Under the pieces are notes generated by a model. That model was given only the letters and a program-made list of their open reading frames with translations. It was not told where the DNA came from and did no database searches. From Caulobacterales bacterium (lineage in GTDB: Bacteria; Pseudomonadota; Alphaproteobacteria; Caulobacterales; Parvularculaceae): DNA of 64,000 nt. Below, one piece after another: positions 8,980-18,127 of this stretch (the first letter of the stretch is position 1; each line of letters starts with the position of its first letter). Made by a program: the position numbers and the translations under genes. The DNA lies in contig JACKIL010000001.1 in NCBI GenBank assembly GCA_020638525.1, positions 186,001 to 250,000 of the forward strand. The letters are read 5' to 3'.

Positions 8980-9093
8980 TCCTGATACTCCTTTTACACA
9001 CCGCGTCTCGCCGCGGCGTCCCGGTGTTTCGACTCGGGTCTGAAGCTTTTATAAGAAGTGCGCCGCCGCCGCCAGAGTCGAGACTTCTTTTCA

Positions 9094-11802
9094 ATGGACG
9101 CTTCTTCGCCAGATCTGCCCGACGCCGCCGTCACGCCGATGATGGCGCAGTATCTTGAGATCAAACGGCAAGCGCCGGACGCGCTGCTGTTTTATCGCAT
9201 GGGCGATTTCTACGAGCTCTTTTTCGACGACGCTGTCAAAGCGGCGGCCGCGCTCGACATCACGCTCACGAAACGCGGGCGTCATCTCGGCGAAGACATT
9301 CCGATGTGCGGCGTGCCAGTGCATTCGCATGAGAGCTATCTCTCGCGTCTCATCAGGCATGGTTTCAAAGTCGCGATCTGCGAACAGACGGAAGATCCGG
9401 CGGAAGCAAAGAAGCGCGGCTCGAAATCCGTCGTGCGCCGCGAGATCATTCGTCTCATCACGCCGGGCACGCTCACGGAAGACACGCTGCTCGATGCGTC
9501 GCGCAACAACTATCTCGGCGCGCTCGCAGTATTGCGCGGCGGCGAGGAAGCCGCGCTCGCCTGGGTCGATGTATCGACTGGCGACCTCTTCGTGCGCAAG
9601 ACGAGCCTGAAAGATTTCCGCCTTCACTGCGCCGCGCTGTCGATGAGCGAACTCATCGTTCCGGATCGCGATGGCGCGGAAGATGGGTGGGATGCGGCGC
9701 TGAAAGAAATCAGCGGCGATCTTTCACTCGCTTATCAAGCGCCAGCGATGTTCGAGAGTCGCGCGGGCGAGCGGCGCGTTGAGGAGTTCTTCGGCGTCGC
9801 TTCGCTCGATGCTTTCGGCGCCTTCTCGCGTGCCGATGTGGCGGCGCTTGGCGCGCTGCTCGCCTATGTGTCGCTGACGCAGGTCGGCCGCATGCCGGCG
9901 CTGAAAGCGCCGCGCCATGCCGGTGAAGAAACCGCGATGCTGATCGATCAGGCGACGCGCCTATCGCTCGAACTGGTGCAAACGCAGACTGGGGCGCGTC
10001 AGGGCTCGCTCCTGCACGCCGTCGATCGCACGCAAACGGGCGCAGGCGCGCGTCTTCTTGCGGCGCGCATATCAGCGCCGTTGACGCAGCCGGCGGAAAT
10101 CAATGCGCGCCTCGATGCGGTGGAAGCCTTCGTCGAAAACCCGGCGCTGACGGAAAAGACGCGGGGCGCGCTCGCCTCCATGCCAGACATGGCGCGCTCA
10201 TTGTCCCGCCTGTCGCTGGGACGCGGCGGCCCGCGCGATCTCGCGGCTATTCGCGACGGCCTTGCGCGGGCGCGCGACATTGCGGGGCTTCTTTCGGGAA
10301 GCGGCGGGCTTGCGCCGGCGCCTGCCGAAATCGCCGCGGCGGCAGGCGCGCTCGAGGCGAGAGACGATGGCGGCTTCTCCGAATTGATGGCGCTTCTGAA
10401 AGAGGCGCTCACGGATGAATTGCCACTGCTCGCACGCGATGGCGGTTTCATCGCGAAGGGCTTCGATCCGGGTCTCGATTCCGTGCGCATGCTGCGCGAT
10501 GAATCGCGCCGTGTCATCGCGGGCCTTGAGGCGAAATATCGCACGGAAGCGAACGTCAAGACGCTCAAGATCCGCCACAACAATGTGCTCGGCTATTTCA
10601 TCGAAACGCCGCCAACGGGCGCCGACGCGCTTCTCACTGCGCCGCTTAATGCGACATTCATCCACCGTCAGACCCTCGCAAGCGCTGTCCGCTTCACGAC
10701 GACGGAGCTCGCCGAACTTGACGCGAAAATCGCCCGCGCGCGCGACGAGGCGTTGGCGCGCGAGCTTGAAATTTTCGAGCGTCTCGTCGGCGAGGTTACG
10801 GCGCGCTCGCGGGCGATTTCCGCAGCGGCGGACGCTGCGGCTTCGCTTGACGTCGCGCTAGGTTTTGCGACGCTGGCGCTTGAAGACGATTATGTTCGCC
10901 CGCTGATCGACGGATCGCTCGCTTTCGCTGTCGAAGGCGGTCGCCATCCTGTCGTCGAGCAGGCGCTGAAGAAGTCGGGCGGCGGTAATTTCGTGCCGAA
11001 CGATTGCCGTCTTGGTGAGGAGAGCGCCGCGAAGCTCTGGCTCGTCACCGGCCCCAACATGGCGGGTAAATCGACCTTCCTGCGTCAGAATGCGCTCATC
11101 GCGATCCTTGCGCAGGCAGGCGGGTTCGTGCCGGCGCGTTCGGCGCATATCGGCGTCGCAGATCGCGTCTTCTCGCGCGTCGGCGCGGCGGACGATCTTG
11201 CGCGCGGGCGCTCCACCTTCATGGTCGAGATGGTCGAGACGGCGGCGATCCTCAATCAGGCGAGCGAGCGGGCGATTGTCGTGCTCGACGAGATCGGGCG
11301 AGGGACATCGACTTTTGACGGTCTCTCCATCGCCTGGGCAGCGGTCGAGCACCTGCATGACAAGAACCGTTGCCGCGCGCTCTTCGCGACCCACTACCAT
11401 GAGCTGACGGCGCTCTCGTCGTCGCTGGAGCGTCTAGTGAACGTCTCCATGCGCGTGCGCGAGTGGAAGGGCGACGTCATCCTTCTGCACGAGGTCGCCG
11501 CTGGCCCGGCGGACCGGTCCTATGGCGTCGCTGTCGCTCGGCTGGCCGGGCTCCCGACCTCAGTCATCCGCCGGGCGGAGGCGGTTCTGGCCCTTCTCGA
11601 ATCGGAACGGGGGCGGGGAACGGCGATCTCGGACCTGCCGCTCTTCGCCGCGGCTGCGCCGGTAAAACCGGCCGAATCGCCTGAAAATCCGCCAGATGAC
11701 AGGCTTCGCGAGGCGCTTCAGGGGCTCGATCCGGACAATCTCACCCCCAGGGGCGCGCTCGATGCGCTTTACCGATTGAAATCGCTGGCGGAAGACGTAT
11801 GA
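9094..11802 (+). CDS. mutS: DNA mismatch repair protein MutS
   Basis: Mismatch recognition ATPase, 902 residues from ATG 9094 (an in-frame GTG at 9058 would add 12). The N-terminal mismatch-binding GDFYELF motif (Phe-x-Glu type) is intact. The ATPase shows Walker A GPNMAGKST (near 653), STFMVEMVETAAIL, Walker B VVLDEIGRGTSTFDG (near 730) and FATHYHEL. The C-terminal HTH and dimerisation region is present. MutL is not in the window. It is first of the mutS / Sel1 / glnD / murJ / trpS series on the plus strand. No good ribosome site is visible for either start. Confidence 0.97.
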   Translation: MDASSPDLPDAAVTPMMAQYLEIKRQAPDALLFYRMGDFYELFFDDAVKAAAALDITLTKRGRHLGEDIPMCGVPVHSHESYLSRLIRHGFKVAICEQTEDPAEAKKRGSKSVVRREIIRLITPGTLTEDTLLDASRNNYLGALAVLRGGEEAALAWVDVSTGDLFVRKTSLKDFRLHCAALSMSELIVPDRDGAEDGWDAALKEISGDLSLAYQAPAMFESRAGERRVEEFFGVASLDAFGAFSRADVAALGALLAYVSLTQVGRMPALKAPRHAGEETAMLIDQATRLSLELVQTQTGARQGSLLHAVDRTQTGAGARLLAARISAPLTQPAEINARLDAVEAFVENPALTEKTRGALASMPDMARSLSRLSLGRGGPRDLAAIRDGLARARDIAGLLSGSGGLAPAPAEIAAAAGALEARDDGGFSELMALLKEALTDELPLLARDGGFIAKGFDPGLDSVRMLRDESRRVIAGLEAKYRTEANVKTLKIRHNNVLGYFIETPPTGADALLTAPLNATFIHRQTLASAVRFTTTELAELDAKIARARDEALARELEIFERLVGEVTARSRAISAAADAAASLDVALGFATLALEDDYVRPLIDGSLAFAVEGGRHPVVEQALKKSGGGNFVPNDCRLGEESAAKLWLVTGPNMAGKSTFLRQNALIAILAQAGGFVPARSAHIGVADRVFSRVGAADDLARGRSTFMVEMVETAAILNQASERAIVVLDEIGRGTSTFDGLSIAWAAVEHLHDKNRCRALFATHYHELTALSSSLERLVNVSMRVREWKGDVILLHEVAAGPADRSYGVAVARLAGLPTSVIRRAEAVLALLESERGRGTAISDLPLFAAAAPVKPAESPENPPDDRLREALQGLDPDNLTPRGALDALYRLKSLAEDV

Positions 11803-11847
11803 AGGGGCCGTCTGACGTTGTGTGCAATGCAACATTGGGACTGGCTG

Positions 11848-12432
11848 ATGCGTCGCCTGCTGACAGCTCTGACCTTCTTTCTCGCCGCCGCGCCGGCGCT
11901 CGCCGCGGCTGAGCCGACGCCGTCTGAGCAGGCGGTGGCGACCGGCCCCCGCGACCTGCGCCTTCGCGCCGAAGAACACCTGAAGGCTGACCGCCGCGCC
12001 GAAGGGCTCGCGCTGATGAAAGCGGCGGCGCGGGGCGGGGACAATCTCGCCCTTATCAAACTCGAGCAGATGCGCCTTTCGAAAGTTGCGGATGCGCCGA
12101 GCCTTTCCGACATGGTCGAGATCGAAATCGCGCGCGCTGAAGATGGTGACGCCGTCGCCGCATGGCGCCTCGCGCAGCGGTACGAGACCGGCGATGGCGT
12201 GAAGGCGTCCTCCAAAGACATGGTTCGCTGGCTGCAAGTGGCTGCGAGCAAGACGGTTGAAGAATTTCCGAAAGCTGCGGATGCCGCTTATCGGCTTTGC
12301 GAAGCCTATGGCCGCGGCGCCGGCGTTCCGGTCGATGAGGCGGCGGCGCAATCGTGGTGCGCGCGCGCAGCTGGCGGCGGGCATCCGGGCGCCGTCATGG
12401 TGATCGCAAGATTGCGCGGCGTTGATGGGTGA
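11848..12432 (+). CDS. Exported Sel1-like repeat protein
   Basis: Small secreted or periplasmic protein of about 194 residues. The signal peptide MRRLLTALTFFLAAAPALAAA is followed by helical repeats, two of them Sel1-like (AAWRLAQRYETGDGVKAS, AAYRLCEAYGRGAGVPVDEAAAQSWCARAA). Such repeats mediate protein-protein contact; no enzymatic motif is seen. The start is uncertain: ATG 11848 gives the cleanest signal peptide, ATG 11827 and TTG 11818 (10 bases after AAGGGG) are in frame. It sits 45 bases after mutS and 68 before glnD, so it may be cotranscribed with both. Confidence 0.75.
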   Translation: MRRLLTALTFFLAAAPALAAAEPTPSEQAVATGPRDLRLRAEEHLKADRRAEGLALMKAAARGGDNLALIKLEQMRLSKVADAPSLSDMVEIEIARAEDGDAVAAWRLAQRYETGDGVKASSKDMVRWLQVAASKTVEEFPKAADAAYRLCEAYGRGAGVPVDEAAAQSWCARAAGGGHPGAVMVIARLRGVDG

Positions 12433-12500
12433 AGACGGGGCGGCGATGGGGGCAAGCAATCGGCGCCCGCGCCAACCGAGTGAGGGCGTAGGAGGCGACT

Positions 12501-15251
12501 TTGACCTCGACGCTCGCTGAAGCCCCGCCTGTCGCGGCCAAACAAACCCTCTCAATTTCAGAGACGATCAAGCAGGCGTGCGAGCGTCAACGCGCCGGCC
12601 AGAGCTATGGCGAAGCGGGCGCGGCGCTGAAAGCGGTCATCGAGCGACGCCGGCGCGCGATCGTCAACAATCATGCACGCGGAGATGCGGCCGCCGAGCG
12701 CATCGCCGGCATGATGAACGACGCGATTGACGCGCTCTTTACGGCCGGCCTTGAAACGGCGCCGCAGGCGAATGGAAAGCTCGCCATCTGCGCCGTCGGC
12801 GGATTCGGCCGCGGGCTCCTTGCGCCTTTCTCCGACATCGACTTGCTGTTTCTCTATTCGGGCCCTGAAGCCGAGATCAAACCGCTTCTCGATTTCATTC
12901 TCTATCCGCTCTGGGACGCCGGACTGAAAGTCGGGCACGGCGTACATACGCCGGCATCTGCACTCGCCTTTGCGGAAAAAGACATGACCGGTCGCACCGC
13001 TTATCTCGATGCGCGCTTAATGTGCGGGGCGAAGGCGCTTTTTGAAGATTTTCACAAGCGCTATGAAAGACTGCGCAAGCGGACGAAGAAACAGTTCTTC
13101 ACCGAAAAGTCCGCCGAACGCGAAGCGCGCCACGAACAGTCAGAGCAATCCCGCTTTCTTTCAGAGCCTGATCTTAAAGAGGGAAAAGGGGGCCTGCGCG
13201 ACCTTCACGCGATGCGCTGGCTCTACAAATATGAGTTCGACAAGGATATCGACGATCCGAAGGCGTCGAAGAAGATCCTCAACGAACAGGATTTGAAAGC
13301 GTTCAAGAAATGCGAGCGCTTTCTCTGGTCGGTGCGCGTGCAGCTACACACCCTGCGGGGACGCGCGGAAGAGAAGCTCTCTTTCGATGTTCAGCCGGTG
13401 CTTGCTGAGAAACTTGGCTATGCGGACCGCGCGGGCATGACCGCCGCGGAGCGGCTGATGCGGCATTACTTCGTCAACGCGATGGAGATCGGGCGGCTGA
13501 CGCGGATCTTCTCCGCAAAGCTCGACGAAGAAAAAACCAAGCTGAGCCCCAAGGCGCTGAAGCTGTTGCCGAAGACGTTGGCGACAGACGAGGCGGGCGC
13601 CAAGGCGAACATCAAGCTCAAAAGCGGACGGCTGACTTTCGAAAGCCCCGCGCAGGCGCGGCGAACGCCTGTCGATCTCTTCCGGCTCTTCCGCGCGTTC
13701 TCGAAGCGCCCCGATTTCGACTTCCATCCGGAAGCGCTCGCCATCGTCTCGCAGTCGCTTGCGAGCGTGACGTCGGAAGTCCGGCGCGATCCGGTAATCG
13801 CCAAGCTTTTCATCGCCTCGCTCACCGAAGCGAAGGAACCCGCCAAACTCCTGCGCGTGATGGCGGAGACAGGGCTGCTCGGAAAATATATCCCGTCCTT
13901 CGGCAAGATCATCGGCCGCATCGAATACGGCCTCTATCGGCGTTTCTCGATCGATGAGGGCGTCTACCAGTCGATCAGCGTTCTCGATGAAATCGTGCGG
14001 GGCAAAGCGCGCGATCCTCACCCCATCGCGACGAAAATCACATCGAAAGATAAATCGCTCGCGACTTTCTATGTCGCCGTTCTGTTGCATGAGACGATCT
14101 GGTCGTTCCGCGACGGAACGGTCGATGCGGCGGAGAAGCTGATAGCGCGCATTGCGCGCCGCCTTGGCCTTCCGGCTGAAGAAGCCGAACTCGCCGCCTG
14201 GTGCGCTGCGCGCCATCTTGAGATGGTCCGCACCGCAGAGCGGCGCAACCTTTCCGAACCCTACGCGATTTCGCATTTCGCGGAGACAATCGGCGATCAG
14301 AAGAAACTCGATCTCCTGCTCGTGCTCTCGGTCTGCCATTTGCGCGTGGTCGGCGCCTATTCGTGGGACGATTGGACCAAAAGACAGCTTACGGAGCTTT
14401 ATTACGGCGCGAGCGCCTGGCTCTCTGGCGGCGATGAAGCGCTGAAGAAGCGTCTTGATGAGCGGGCGGAAGAAACCCGCAAAGCGGCTGGTGAGCTTCT
14501 TTCAAGCTGGAGCGCGGCGGACCGCAAAGCGTTCCTTTCCCGCATTTCGGATGCGATGTTGCGCACGGTCGACGCGGCGATGATCGCGCGCATCGCCGAT
14601 CTTGCGCGCGCCGCGTCGGAGGAAGGCGCCGAAGCTGCTGTCGCCGCGCGCCTGAAAGACGGCGATGTCGAAGCGCTCGTCTATGCGAACGACCGCACCG
14701 GCCTTCTTTCCGATCTCGCGGGCGCCGTTGCGGCGGCGGGGGCGAGCGTCAGGACCGTGCAGGTGATGACGACGGAAGACGGCAAGGCTATCGACCTTTT
14801 CACGCTGCAATCGGCGGACGGCGCGCCGATCACCGACCCGGAAATGGTTCGCCGCCTCCACGCAAAACTCCTGGCGGCGGCGAAGTCGGCGCCCGAAGGC
14901 CCGATGAAGCCGGCGCGCCAGATCGGCGACCGGCGCGGCATCTTCAAGGTGGAGCCCACGGTTCGTCTTGACCTTGAGGCCTCGGAAACCTGCCTCGTCG
15001 TTGAGGCGGAGGGGCGGGACCGGCCGGGGCTTCTGAACGAGCTGACATCCGCTCTTGCGGAGATCGGCGTCACCATCGTCTCCGCCCACATCGCGACCTA
15101 TGGCGCGCGCGCTGTCGACGCTTTCTATTTGCAGGATGCGCCCGGCTACAAGATCACCAACAAACGCCGCCTCCAGTCGATCGAGCATCGCATTTTGGGC
15201 GTACTTGGTGATAGCGGGGCGGGGCAAACCGCATTAACGCTCAAGCCTTAA
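12501..15251 (+). CDS. glnD: PII uridylyltransferase GlnD, HD domain apparently inactive
   Basis: Bifunctional nitrogen sensor of 916 residues that normally uridylylates PII and removes the group. The start is TTG at 12501, supported by AGGAGG five bases upstream. The nucleotidyltransferase domain is intact: GGFGRG (near 99) and SDIDLLF (near 112). GlnE-like and linker regions follow. The HD hydrolase region (about 480-600) aligns well over its length, but the expected TVDEH reads SIDEG (near 485) and the expected LFHDIAKG reads LLHETIW (near 528), so the first His and the HD Asp are absent; RHLEM keeps a later His. Two ACT domains close the protein (near 727 and 833: DRTGLLSDLAGAV, DRPGLLNELTSAL). 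Downstream lie murJ and trpS, a common alphaproteobacterial order. Confidence 0.93.
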   Translation: MTSTLAEAPPVAAKQTLSISETIKQACERQRAGQSYGEAGAALKAVIERRRRAIVNNHARGDAAAERIAGMMNDAIDALFTAGLETAPQANGKLAICAVGGFGRGLLAPFSDIDLLFLYSGPEAEIKPLLDFILYPLWDAGLKVGHGVHTPASALAFAEKDMTGRTAYLDARLMCGAKALFEDFHKRYERLRKRTKKQFFTEKSAEREARHEQSEQSRFLSEPDLKEGKGGLRDLHAMRWLYKYEFDKDIDDPKASKKILNEQDLKAFKKCERFLWSVRVQLHTLRGRAEEKLSFDVQPVLAEKLGYADRAGMTAAERLMRHYFVNAMEIGRLTRIFSAKLDEEKTKLSPKALKLLPKTLATDEAGAKANIKLKSGRLTFESPAQARRTPVDLFRLFRAFSKRPDFDFHPEALAIVSQSLASVTSEVRRDPVIAKLFIASLTEAKEPAKLLRVMAETGLLGKYIPSFGKIIGRIEYGLYRRFSIDEGVYQSISVLDEIVRGKARDPHPIATKITSKDKSLATFYVAVLLHETIWSFRDGTVDAAEKLIARIARRLGLPAEEAELAAWCAARHLEMVRTAERRNLSEPYAISHFAETIGDQKKLDLLLVLSVCHLRVVGAYSWDDWTKRQLTELYYGASAWLSGGDEALKKRLDERAEETRKAAGELLSSWSAADRKAFLSRISDAMLRTVDAAMIARIADLARAASEEGAEAAVAARLKDGDVEALVYANDRTGLLSDLAGAVAAAGASVRTVQVMTTEDGKAIDLFTLQSADGAPITDPEMVRRLHAKLLAAAKSAPEGPMKPARQIGDRRGIFKVEPTVRLDLEASETCLVVEAEGRDRPGLLNELTSALAEIGVTIVSAHIATYGARAVDAFYLQDAPGYKITNKRRLQSIEHRILGVLGDSGAGQTALTLKP

Positions 15252-15345
15252 GACTTGGCCATAAATTCGGCGGTATGACCTGTCATCGCGAAGCTGCGCG
15301 GGCGGGAAACCGCCGCGATAAGACTCTTCCCCGGAAGGAACGTGC

Positions 15346-16950
15346 ATGAGCGGCAATCTTCTGAAATCACTGGCGACTGTCAGTGGCATGACGATGGCGA
15401 GCCGCGTTCTCGGTTTCGTGCGGCAGGTTCTGATCGCCGGCGTCATCGGCGCGGGCGGCAATCCGGTCGCCGACGCTTTCTGGGCTGCGTTCCGATTGCC
15501 GAACATGTTCCGCCGCCTCTTCGCGGAAGGCGCTTTTCAGGCGGCGTTCGTGCCGCTCTTTCAGGGAAAGCTCATTCAGGAAGACAAGGAAGCCGCGCGC
15601 CGTTTCGCCGAGGAGGTGATGGCGGCGCTCTTCTTCATTCTCGCAGCGCTGACGGCGATTGTCGAAATTTTCGCGCCGCTCTTCGTCAACCTGATCGCGA
15701 CAGGCTTTCAGGAAGACCCGGAAAAGTTCGCGCTGACGACGCTCTATCTGCGCATCATGTTTCCTTATCTCGCCTGCATGTCGATTGTCGGGCTTTTGAG
15801 CGGCGTCCTGAATTCGCTCGACAAGTTCGCTGCTTATGCCGGCGCGCCGCTCATTCTCAACATCTGCCAGATCGTCGCGATCGCGGTTTATGCGGACAGC
15901 GAAATCCACATCACGGGCGAAGCGTTGTCATGGGCGACGATGGTCAGCGGCGTGCTGCAATTGGCGTTGCTTGTCTGGGGCGCGCACCGGCAAGGCTACC
16001 TTCTCAAATGGCGCGTTCCGCAAATGACGGACGGCGTCAAACGGCTGCTGCGCCTCGGCACGCCGGGCTTTATCTCGGCGGGCGCCATCCAGATCAACAT
16101 CATTATCGGGACGAACATTGCGAGCCGCGAGCCCGGCGCCGTGTCGTGGCTGATGAACGCCGACCAGCTTTACCAGCTTCCGCTTTCCGTCGTCGGCATC
16201 GCGCTTGGCGCCGTGCTCCTTCCGATGCTGTCGCGGCGCGTGAAAGAGGGCGATGAAAAGGGCGCCGCGCACGCGCTCAATCGTTCGATCGAGCTTTCGG
16301 CGTTTCTGACCTTGCCGGCGACAGCGGCCTTCATCGTCATGGCCTCGCCGATTTGCGATGCGCTCTTCCGCGGCCTTGCGACGGACGCACTTGGCGTCTT
16401 CGGCGGGCGCAGCTCCGCCTTCACATTGGAAGATGTTTCGAAGACTGGCGCAGCGCTCGCCTTCTACTCTTTTGGCCTGCCGGCCTTCGTCTGGCACAAG
16501 GTGTTCTCGCCGGCTTTCTTTGCGCGCGAAGACACGAAAACGCCGATGAACTACGCGCTCATTTCGATCGCGATCAACATCGTCGTCGCGCTGGCTCTCT
16601 TCCCGATCCCGGCCTTCGGCTTTCTTGCTGTCGCCTTTGCGACGTCGCTCGCGGCCTGGGTGCAGATCGTCATGCTTGCGGGAACGCTTCACCGGCGCGG
16701 CCTCTTCAAGCCTGATCCGCGTCTCATGAGCCGCTTCCCGCGCATTGTGGGCGCGTGCCTCGCCATGTCTGCCTTTCTCTGGTTCTCCCTTCAGCACAGG
16801 GAAACGCTGGCGAGCATCCTCTTCGGACGCGACTGGCTTGCCGTGGTGCTGATTTCAGGCCTCGGAGCGGGGGTCTATGCGGCGGCCTCCCTCGGTCTTG
16901 GCGCAATCCGCATCAGCGACTACAAGGCCTACGCGCGGCCGCGCCCGTAG
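15346..16950 (+). CDS. murJ: Lipid II flippase MurJ
   Basis: Integral membrane protein of 534 residues in the MOP superfamily that flips lipid II for peptidoglycan synthesis. The N-terminus has the MurJ signature SRVLGFVRQVLIAGVIGAG and NMFRRLFAEGAFQAAFVPLF; about 14 hydrophobic segments follow, with NRSIELSAFLTLPA and DTKTPMNYAL in the later part. ATG 15346 follows GGAAGGAA. The gene lies 94 bases after glnD and 36 before trpS and probably belongs to one transcription unit with trpS. Confidence 0.95.
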   Translation: MSGNLLKSLATVSGMTMASRVLGFVRQVLIAGVIGAGGNPVADAFWAAFRLPNMFRRLFAEGAFQAAFVPLFQGKLIQEDKEAARRFAEEVMAALFFILAALTAIVEIFAPLFVNLIATGFQEDPEKFALTTLYLRIMFPYLACMSIVGLLSGVLNSLDKFAAYAGAPLILNICQIVAIAVYADSEIHITGEALSWATMVSGVLQLALLVWGAHRQGYLLKWRVPQMTDGVKRLLRLGTPGFISAGAIQINIIIGTNIASREPGAVSWLMNADQLYQLPLSVVGIALGAVLLPMLSRRVKEGDEKGAAHALNRSIELSAFLTLPATAAFIVMASPICDALFRGLATDALGVFGGRSSAFTLEDVSKTGAALAFYSFGLPAFVWHKVFSPAFFAREDTKTPMNYALISIAINIVVALALFPIPAFGFLAVAFATSLAAWVQIVMLAGTLHRRGLFKPDPRLMSRFPRIVGACLAMSAFLWFSLQHRETLASILFGRDWLAVVLISGLGAGVYAAASLGLGAIRISDYKAYARPRP

Positions 16951-16986
16951 ACGGGCGGGCCCTGAACCAGAAGATCGGATTTCGAC

Positions 16987-18003
16987 ATGACTGGATATAA
17001 AGGCCCGGAACGGGTGCTCTCTGGCATCCAGACCTCAGGCGACATGCACCTTGGCAACTATCTCGGCGCCATCCGCAAGTTCGTCGACCTGCAGCAAAAG
17101 CACGACTGCCTCTATTTCCTCGCCGACATGCACGCGATCACGGTCTGGCAGGAGCCGGCGAAGCTGCGCGAACAGACCTTCCACATCGCGGCCTGCTTCA
17201 TCGCGGCTGGCGTCGACGCCTCGCATTCGATCATCTTCAACCAGTCGGCGGTGCATGCTCACGCCGAGCTTGCGTGGATTTTCAACTGCGTTGCGCGGCT
17301 CGGCTGGCTCGACCGCATGACCCAGTTCAAGGACAAGGCCGGCAAGGACAAGGAGCGCGCTTCGGTCGGGCTCTACACCTATCCGGTTCTTCAGGCTGCG
17401 GACATTCTCGTCTACAAGGCGACGCATGTGCCGGTCGGCGAAGACCAGAAGCAGCACCTTGAGCTTTCGCGCGATATCGCGGGCAAGTTCAACCATGACT
17501 ACAAGGTCGAGGACTTCTTCCCGTTGCCCGAGCCGCTCATTCAGGGACCCGGCGCGCGCATCATGAGCCTGCGCGACGGGACGAAGAAAATGTCGAAATC
17601 GGATTCGAGCGAAAACGCCTCGATCTTCCTGCGCGACGAACCGGATGTCATTGCGAAGAAGATCAAGAAAGCGACGACCGACCCGGAGCCGCTGCCGTCG
17701 GAAATGGCGGGCCTTGAAGGGCGCGCGGAAGCGAAGAATCTCGTCGGCATTTATTCTGCGCTTTCCGGAAAGAGCGATCAGGAAGTGCTCGGCGAATTCG
17801 GCGGCAAGGGCTTCGGCGTCTTCAAGCCGGCGCTCGCCGATCTCGTCGTCGAGAAAGTCGGTCCCATCGGCGCCGAACTGCGCCGGCTGGAAGCCGACCC
17901 CGGCCATCTCGAATCGATCCTTCGGGACGGCGCGGCGCGCGCTTCGGCGATCGCCGATCCGGTCGTGGCGGAAACCAAGAAAATTGTTGGGTTTGTAGAC
18001 TGA
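16987..18003 (+). CDS. trpS: Tryptophanyl-tRNA synthetase
   Basis: Class I aminoacyl-tRNA synthetase of 338 residues that charges tRNA-Trp. The HIGH-type motif is SGDMHLGNYLGA (near 20) and the KMSKS loop is intact (KKMSKSDSSENASIF, near 201). VPVGEDQKQHLELSRDIA is the family hallmark. The start ATG 16987 is 36 bases after murJ. Length is normal for the bacterial enzyme. No leader peptide or T-box is visible. Confidence 0.97.
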   Translation: MTGYKGPERVLSGIQTSGDMHLGNYLGAIRKFVDLQQKHDCLYFLADMHAITVWQEPAKLREQTFHIAACFIAAGVDASHSIIFNQSAVHAHAELAWIFNCVARLGWLDRMTQFKDKAGKDKERASVGLYTYPVLQAADILVYKATHVPVGEDQKQHLELSRDIAGKFNHDYKVEDFFPLPEPLIQGPGARIMSLRDGTKKMSKSDSSENASIFLRDEPDVIAKKIKKATTDPEPLPSEMAGLEGRAEAKNLVGIYSALSGKSDQEVLGEFGGKGFGVFKPALADLVVEKVGPIGAELRRLEADPGHLESILRDGAARASAIADPVVAETKKIVGFVD

Positions 18004-18127
18004 TTAACGGCGCGTAAGGCGCGATTGTCGGGACTATTTGAGGAATTGGCGAAACGGCCCATAAAGCGAGGGCTGGGACCGTTCGGTCGCGTCGATTTTG
18101 AGGTCCATTGGTCAAGGGAGAAACCAG

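Noticed and set aside
9058..9093. GTG start for mutS
   Set aside because: It adds an Arg-rich 12-residue stretch with no ribosome site; ATG 9094 fits family N-termini better, though it too lacks a clear site.
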